DNA from: Amaranthus tricolor
Lineage: Eukaryota; Streptophyta; Magnoliopsida; Caryophyllales; Amaranthaceae
Length of the DNA stretch: 64,000 nt
NCBI RefSeq assembly: GCF_026212465.1
Contig: NC_080050.1
Coordinates: 4,683,644-4,747,643, forward strand
Direction of reading: 5' to 3'
Within the stretch, counting starts at the first letter, position 1. The number at the start of each line of letters is the position of its first letter. The position numbers and the translations under genes are program-made. A model generated the notes under the pieces. That model saw only the letters and a list, made by a program, of their open reading frames with translations, was not told where the DNA came from and did no database searches. This document shows positions 58,101 through 64,000 of the stretch, in pieces.

Positions 58101-61100
58101 ATTAATGTAATAAAATCTTTTGAATATCATACAATTACATTTTAAGCTGTAAAAATGTTTCATTTGCCAAAATTCTATAAAATAGTCATATGAAAATTTT
58201 CAGTTCTTTTATAGTATTGTATGAGTACTCCCTCAGCTTCTTAAAAAATTTCCACAACTATAAACAATATAAAAATATTAAAATAAAGTTAATGGAAGAT
58301 ATGCAGGGATTATAAGCATTATTAAAATATTAAAATGAAAATGAATAATGTTAATGTTGTTCAAAATTTATGATATAAATAGAAAGATTATTTATGGAAA
58401 CAATAAATGGAAAAACCTAAAACAACAACAGCTGCTCTTGGACGAAACGACCTCATAATGAGACCGTCAATTTGAGACGGGCCAATTCACACGTGTAACA
58501 ACGTAGGCAATTTTTTTTTTCATTTTCTTGGCATTTTTTAATTTTGATCTTAAAGATATTAATTTTGACCTTAAAGGTATCAATTTTCAAAATTAATAAA
58601 TGCCCAAAAAATTTAAATGTTATTACACGCGTGAATTGAGCATATCCAAATTGATTATATATACCTTCCTTTTTTATTATTTTATTTATTTCTTATAATC
58701 GGACCCTCTCGTCTAAGTTTTTTGAAATAATAAATGGAAATAACCTTAAGCAACGAACGAAGGAATTGATTATTGTACACTTGTACTCATAATGAAAGAC
58801 CATGGCTTAATATGTCGATTTTAATATGATGTTTTGGATCGGATAGTTTTGGGGTTTATTTATATTTGATCAGCATGTCGATCTATTTTGAGTTAAAGTT
58901 GGGCTATTACAGGTTGAGATTATGCAAGTTTTTTTTTTTTTTTTTTAATAGTTGTTTATAATCTGTTCATTTATATATTGACTTATTGAGTGTGTTTGGT
59001 AAACAACTGATAGCTAATAGCTGATACTCGTAGTTGATGAAATTGGCTGATTTAACCATTGATTTTGAAATCACTGCTATGATAACAGCTTATTCAAAAG
59101 CAGCTTATTCATAATAATAAAAATTGTTTTAACCAACTAATTTATCAAACAATGTCATTGAATGGTTTGACTACCCAACCCTTTAATTGTATTAAAATAA
59201 ACTAAAATTAACTAATAAGCTATTTTGCCAAACAACTCCTTATAATGATAGCGACAGTGGATATGCAAATCATTTTACATTAGGAGTACTAATTTTGATT
59301 TTCGATCAAGTAAAATTTAGCCCATGATTAAAAAAGATCAATTTAAAATTTAAATATCATTTCATAGCAGTTGTACACTTTTATATCTAATCTAATTGCT
59401 ATTTTATTCATTTTTACGTGAAAGTTTTTTAATTAAAATATAGCAATCTGACTAAATGGAATGATTAGCTTTTTCATAACTAATATTGTAAGTCTTTCTA
59501 AAAAATGTATCAGTCAGCACTTACAGGAGAATCACTCCCAGTGACGAGGGATCCAGGGAGTGAAGTCTACTCAGGTTCAACATGTAAGCAAGGTGAGATT
59601 GAAGCTGTTGTTATCGCCACCGGCGTCAATACCTTCTTCGGCAAGGCTGCTCATCTTGTAGAAAATACTACTCATATTGGTCATTTCCAAAAGGTTGGTA
59701 ATTTTGAGATAGTTTGTTTAAATTTCCATGAGAAATTTTAAATTGAACAAATAATTCATTGTAAATTATAAATTTTAATTATAAAACTATAAATAATGAA
59801 TTTAAGAACGAAAAAATTTAAAATTTTACTCCATTTTAATTTTATTCACAGGTTTTGACGGCAATTGGGAACTTTTGTATATGTTCAATAGCAATAGGAA
59901 TGATCATTGAAATATTAGTAATCTACGGCCTGCATCAAAGGCCATATCGTGTTGGTGTAGACAATCTTCTTGTCTTGCTTATTGGTGGCATTCCTATTGC
60001 CATGCCCACTGTTCTTTCTGTCACTATGGCTATTGGCTCACATCGCTTGTCTTCTCAGGTTATTTTTTACCTTTAATACTCCCTCCTAATTCATCTAAAA
60101 TGTTTTTATGCACTCTATTCAATACACTTATTTGATACTTAGTATATCGAGTTATGCATAATGAAAATTATAAAAAGTTGATATTAACAATCTTTACATC
60201 AAACAAATCAAATAAGATCTCACATGACTATATTTTAACTTATAAATTAATAAAAAATGCAATTTAAGAGTGATAGATGAATAGCATCCCAAAAGTAAAT
60301 GGGACATTGTAGATGAATAGGAGGGAGTATTAATTAAATGGTTTTTACCTAGGCAGAATTTCAAAAAGTTAAACATACGACATCATCTAAAAAAATTAAT
60401 TAATAAGAAGAAAAGTTAAACATACGACATCATCTGAAAAAATTAATTAATAAGAAGAAAAGTTAAACATACGACATCATCTGAAAAAATTAATTAATAA
60501 GAAGTGTGCAAATGATTTAGACTTAGCAATATAAGTTGTTAGTAGTTAAATGAAGTCTAAACATTAATAAGAAGTTTAAAGATGATGATCTTTATATGAT
60601 GCAGGGTGCAATAACAAAGAGAATGACTGCAATTGAGGAAATGGCTGGTATGGATGTGCTTTGCAGTGACAAAACTGGCACATTGACACTAAACAAGCTC
60701 ACTGTTGATAAAAGTTTGATCGAGGTTACATAATTAATTGCTTTTTATTTCCGTTTTTCACAACTATAATATTAAGTTCAGGAACCATGATTCAATTGGA
60801 AATCTAACAATTTAACAATTCATAATGTTGCGTGTAGGAACCATAATTCAATTGGAAATCTAAAATTAACTTAAATTTAGTATTTATCAAATTAAAAAGT
60901 TCAAATTTAGAGTTAATTTAATTGCACCCTTTATTAATATCGAAAATTTAAAAATGACTATTCAAACCTTAGTATCCTCAAATCCTCATTTATTATTTAT
61001 AATTAAATATTTGTTTATTGCAGGTATTTGCCAAAGGAGTTGATAAGGATATGGTTGTGCTAATGGGTGCAAGAGCATCAAGGTTAGAAAACCAAGATGC

Positions 61101-63948
61101 TATTGATACTGCTATTGTATCGATGTTGTCTGACCCTAAGCAGGTATATATTCTATGAAATGTAATAATTACTAGAACTTAACACCAGAGCGTGAACAAA
61201 AATACACAAATTATTTTTAGGTCAAATTTATTTTAGTGTATAACTTTTGATATTTTAGGCCTAAAACAAATAACTAAATTAAAGCAAAAATAATACTCCC
61301 TCCTATTCAGTTAATGTGTCTCATTTCCTTTTATGGTCAAGTCACCTTAATTGTCCCATTTTTATTTTTGGTATGGGTTTTTGACTTTTATGCCCTTAGT
61401 AACTTTATCTTATTTTCAATTATACCCTCCATTACCCATACTAATTTTCCTCCCTTACATTAAAAAACCCATAATACCACTCTCTTTCCTACTCTTAGGA
61501 TCCCACTTTTGACTCTCCTTAAAATCCGTGAAAAGTCAAATGGGACTCCTAAGGTGAATAGGAGGGAATATACACTTACAAAAATTAACATTTCAGCTTC
61601 GCCTCTATTAAACATTATTATAATCCCAAATAGTTCGGCCTAACTGATCAACTCTAAATTAAAAGAATAAATATTAACTAACTGAAACAAAATTTTGATA
61701 AAAAATTTGTTATTTGGTGCATGTAAAAAAGGCAAGAGAGGGAATCAAAGAGGTTCATTTCCTTCCATTCAATCCAACTGATAAAAGAACAGCATTAACT
61801 TTCATTGATGAAGCCGGTAGAATGCACAGAGTTAGTAAAGGTGCACCAGAACAGGTATACATTGTCTCAGAATCAAAACCAACCTTTGTTTAGAGTGTCT
61901 TTTACCTTATTTACCATGTTGTATTTGATCGTACAGATTCTAGAGTTGTCGCATAACAAGTCATCAATCGAACGTAGAGTTCATTCAGTGATCGATAGTT
62001 ATGCTGATCGCGGCCTGAGGTCCCTTGGTGTTGCTCGCCAGGTAGCCAAAAATTCGTAGTTTTTTTTAGCATTGATTCATGTAAAGTTGTTAAAATCGGA
62101 ATTCTATTTGAAATTGGGAATCGTTCAAACCTGTAGAATTGAATTGTAGGATCGTAAAATTCTACAAATAAACTTAAATTTGCTCTCTAATCATAATTAT
62201 TCACCTCAAAAGTTTAAGTTTATTAATTAAAGTTTCATTCACTTCATTTTTTAAAATGAATAGAAAACTATTTAATAATTAGATTAAATCTTCATACCAG
62301 TGAACAAGTTTATTTTTAAAAAATTATGTTGATGGATCATTAGATCATAAGAAAAATTAATGAACGATGGTACATAAAAAAAATTAAGAATAAATTCGTA
62401 GAATTGAATCATTAAATCATAGGATCGTAGAATCGTGTTATGATTCTACCTCTACAAATTTTGTTTTGATCAAAATCGTAAGATTCTACCAACTTACGAT
62501 TTTACCTACAATTCGAATCACTCGTTTGTTTTTGAATCGTAAAATCGTAAAATTATAGATTAGAATTGTGATTTTAATAACGATGGATTCAGGATCTATT
62601 CGGCAAATAGCTGATAAGTCCGATTATTTTTGTTCGGTCATTTATGTATAGTTTTTATCTAGTCACAATATGTTTTGTACACTCCTACAGGAAGTGCCAG
62701 AGGGTACCATAGAGAGCGCAGGGGGTCCTTGGGAATTTGTTGCTCTTCTCCCACTTTTCGACCCCCCTCGCCATGACAGTGCAGAAACCATTAAACGAGC
62801 TCTCGATCTTGGTGTCAGCGTTAAGATGATTACAGGTTATTTTTCAAAATCAAATTTCTCGTTGAATTTGTGCATAGTTATTTTACTTTATTTATTCTCG
62901 GCACTTTTAACTTTTATTTTTTGACCTCACGCTATCAATAACAAAAAAAAATAGTTGGGTTTTTGAACATACATCAGGTGATCAACTTGCAATAGCAAAA
63001 GAAACAGGAAGAAGACTAGGAATGGGAACAAACATGTACCCATCATCCTCTCTTCTAGGGGACAACAAAGATGATCACAATCCCGATATGCCACCAGTCG
63101 ACGAACTCATCGAAAATGCAGATGGTTTTGCGGGTGTCTTTCCTGGTACACTCATCAACATGTCTTATCTTATAAGTCAACAAATATCATTTCGGAAGTT
63201 ATTAATAATATGTTTGAATAACAAATTAGGAGAGAAAATAAAGGAAAGGAAGGAAGGAAAAGGAAGAGGAGGGGTAAGGAGAGAGTACACCTTGTTGGTT
63301 TAGAAGGGAAGGGAATAACAAAAAGGAAAATGATTGCTTTTCCTCAAAATCTTTCCGTTTTAGGAGATGTTATATTCTTAACAAAATTTTCACGTCTTCC
63401 CTCTAAACCCCTCCCCTCCAAATCTCCCATACCTTTTTTATTATCCAAATAAGAGATTTTTAATCCTTTAGATCCCTCCCCTTTTTGTTCTTTCTATTTT
63501 TCTCTATCCAAACACAGTGTTAATTTAAAATCATATCGGGTAAACTATAGAACACAAGTACAAGATTGTGCAAAGATTACAAGAGAGAAAGCATATAGTC
63601 GGGATGACTGGAGACGGAGTAAATGATGCACCAGCATTGAAGAGGGCAGACATTGGTATAGCAGTTGATGATTCAACAGATGCAGCAAGAAGTGCATCAG
63701 ATATTGTTTTGACTGAGCCTGGACTTAGTGTTATTATTAGTGCTGTTCTTACTAGCCGTTCTATTTTTCAAAGAATGAAAAATTATACGGTAATATTTAT
63801 TTATATTTAATTCTTTTTTTATTATTACTAAGAAATTAAAGTTTTGAATTAGGATTATGTGAAATATATGTGTCATAACAGGAATACTGATGATCGGTTT
63901 ATTGTGTTTCTACAGATATATGCAGTGTCCATAACTATTCGTATAGTG
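55102..63948 (+). CDS. Plasma-membrane H+-ATPase (P-type IIIA), partial
   Basis: The proton pump that energises the plant plasma membrane. Exons: 55102-55155, 55540-55659, 56037-56135, 56740-56877, 57430-57564, 59514-59693, 59852-60058, 60605-60724, 61024-61143, 61732-61854, 61937-62041, 62691-62835, 62978-63145, 63551-63789, 63916-63948. The 662 codons join without frameshift, and the last donor (GTAAGT) leads out of the window. Features: TM1-TM2 about residues 70-120; TGES actuator motif 186-189; P-I-A-M-P-T in TM4 (exon 7); phosphorylated Asp333 in C-S-D-K-T-G-T-L-T (exon 8); K-G-A-P-E-Q 427-432; M-T-G-D-G-V-N-D 590-597. TM6-TM10 and the autoinhibitory C-terminus with the 14-3-3-binding Thr lie outside. 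The N-terminus ([18 protein letters not shown]) is short and unlike the best-known AHA proteins. Which AHA paralogue this is cannot be decided. Introns hold several MITEs. Confidence 0.93.
55728..55973. mobile_element. MITE in H+-ATPase intron 2
   Basis: About 245 bp with inverted ends of about 45 bp: TTTGACGAGACGGTATTATT and ATGAGACCGTCAATTTAGA against the complement of CAGTCTCATTATGAGGCCGT. Inner sequence shares CCTTAAAGGTGTCAATTTT with the related copy at 58436-58717. Confidence 0.7.
57584..57614 (+). repeat. 31-bp source of a duplicated patch
   Basis: ACCTTCCTTTTTTATTATTT plus TATTTATTTCT is found here, near the start of intron 5, and again identically at 58663-58693 inside a MITE. Confidence 0.85.
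58436..58717. mobile_element. MITE in H+-ATPase intron 5, with foreign patch
   Basis: Second copy of the family at 55728-55973: starts CTTGGACGAAACGACCTCAT and ends CCCTCTCGTCTAAG. About 45 bp (58655-58700) that are not part of the family replace the inner right terminus and include the 31-bp patch copied from 57584-57614. Confidence 0.7.
58985..59243. mobile_element. MITE in H+-ATPase intron 5
   Basis: Ends GTGTTTGGTAAACAACTGAT and ATTTTGCCAAACAAC are inverted and match the MITE at 9114-9373, including internal TTTAACCA and CAGCTTATT motifs. Same unassigned, hAT-like family. Confidence 0.6.
60080..60327. mobile_element. Stowaway MITE in H+-ATPase intron 7
   Basis: 248 bp flanked by TA on both sides; ends CTCCCTCCTAATTCATCTAA and the complement of TAGATGAATAGGAGGGAG. 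Canonical Stowaway (Tc1/mariner-derived) termini. Confidence 0.82.
60363..60503. repeat. 47-bp tandem repeat, three copies
   Basis: The unit AAAAGTTAAACATACGACAT plus CATCTGAAAAAATTAATTAATAAGAAG is repeated three times in H+-ATPase intron 7 with only one or two differences. Confidence 0.88.
61296..61568. mobile_element. Stowaway MITE in H+-ATPase intron 9
   Basis: 273 bp flanked by TA; starts CTCCCTCCTATTCAGTTAAT and ends with the inverse GTGAATAGGAGGGAA. It shares the terminal CTCCCTCCTA-TTCA block with the intron 7 copy, but the interior differs (GTGTCTCATTTCC versus ATGTTTTTATG). Confidence 0.8.
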
Positions 63949-64000
63949 GTAAGTATTGTCAAATTTATGCCAGCAAATATTCAAATGAAAATAAGGAAAA

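Overview
This is a stretch of plant nuclear DNA, from a eudicot by gene content: very AT-rich (roughly two thirds A+T by eye), intron-rich genes with GT-AG splice sites, and dense transposable elements. Family-level placement is only a guess. The long (TA)n tracts and the kinds of MITE and Ty3/gypsy elements would fit Caryophyllales, but nothing here proves it.

Three cellular genes can be modelled, all on the + strand. (1) 7695-20007 is a group IIc WRKY transcription factor, orthologous in appearance to WRKY12: four exons, 264 aa, with an 8 kb intron splitting the WRKY domain at the conserved PR position. (2) 38095-51325 is a plant member of the C2orf69/UPF0565 alpha/beta-hydrolase-like family: three exons, 318 aa, with a 12 kb second intron carrying a 10 kb retrotransposon. 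(3) 55102-63948 is a plasma-membrane P-type H+-ATPase (AHA type): 15 exons visible, 662 aa, running off the right edge before TM6-TM10 and the regulatory C-terminus.

The rest is mobile DNA, much of it delimited by target-site duplications (TSDs) read directly. 511-2520 is a Mutator-like element (8-bp TSD) with arrays of a palindromic 20-mer. 6315-7103 is a 5'-truncated LINE. 12070-13237 is the 5' end of a Copia element in WRKY12 intron 3. 21462-25019 is a decayed PIF/Harbinger element with both ORFs (TAA TSD). 26299-33827 is a minus-strand chromovirus-type Ty3/gypsy element (TAATG TSD) with a 2.3 kb solo LTR nested inside it (GTTTA TSD). 36845-37141 is a small solo LTR and 39220-39384 a SINE. 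39852-49780 is an internally deleted Tat-lineage Ty3/gypsy element with a large ORF remnant antisense to its pol. 51474-51778 is a Tourist-like MITE. 52289-53020 is a Pack-MULE with a 9-bp TSD, long TIRs and a captured NBS-LRR fragment. Several MITEs lie in the H+-ATPase introns.

Five long (TA)n arrays punctuate the window. Two of them directly replace the missing end of a transposable element. No complete previously undescribed system was found. The strongest leads are the Pack-MULE carrying resistance-gene sequence, the palindrome-array MULE with a GC-rich foreign-looking insert, the antisense ORF of the Tat element, and a templated filler insertion inside an ATPase-intron MITE.
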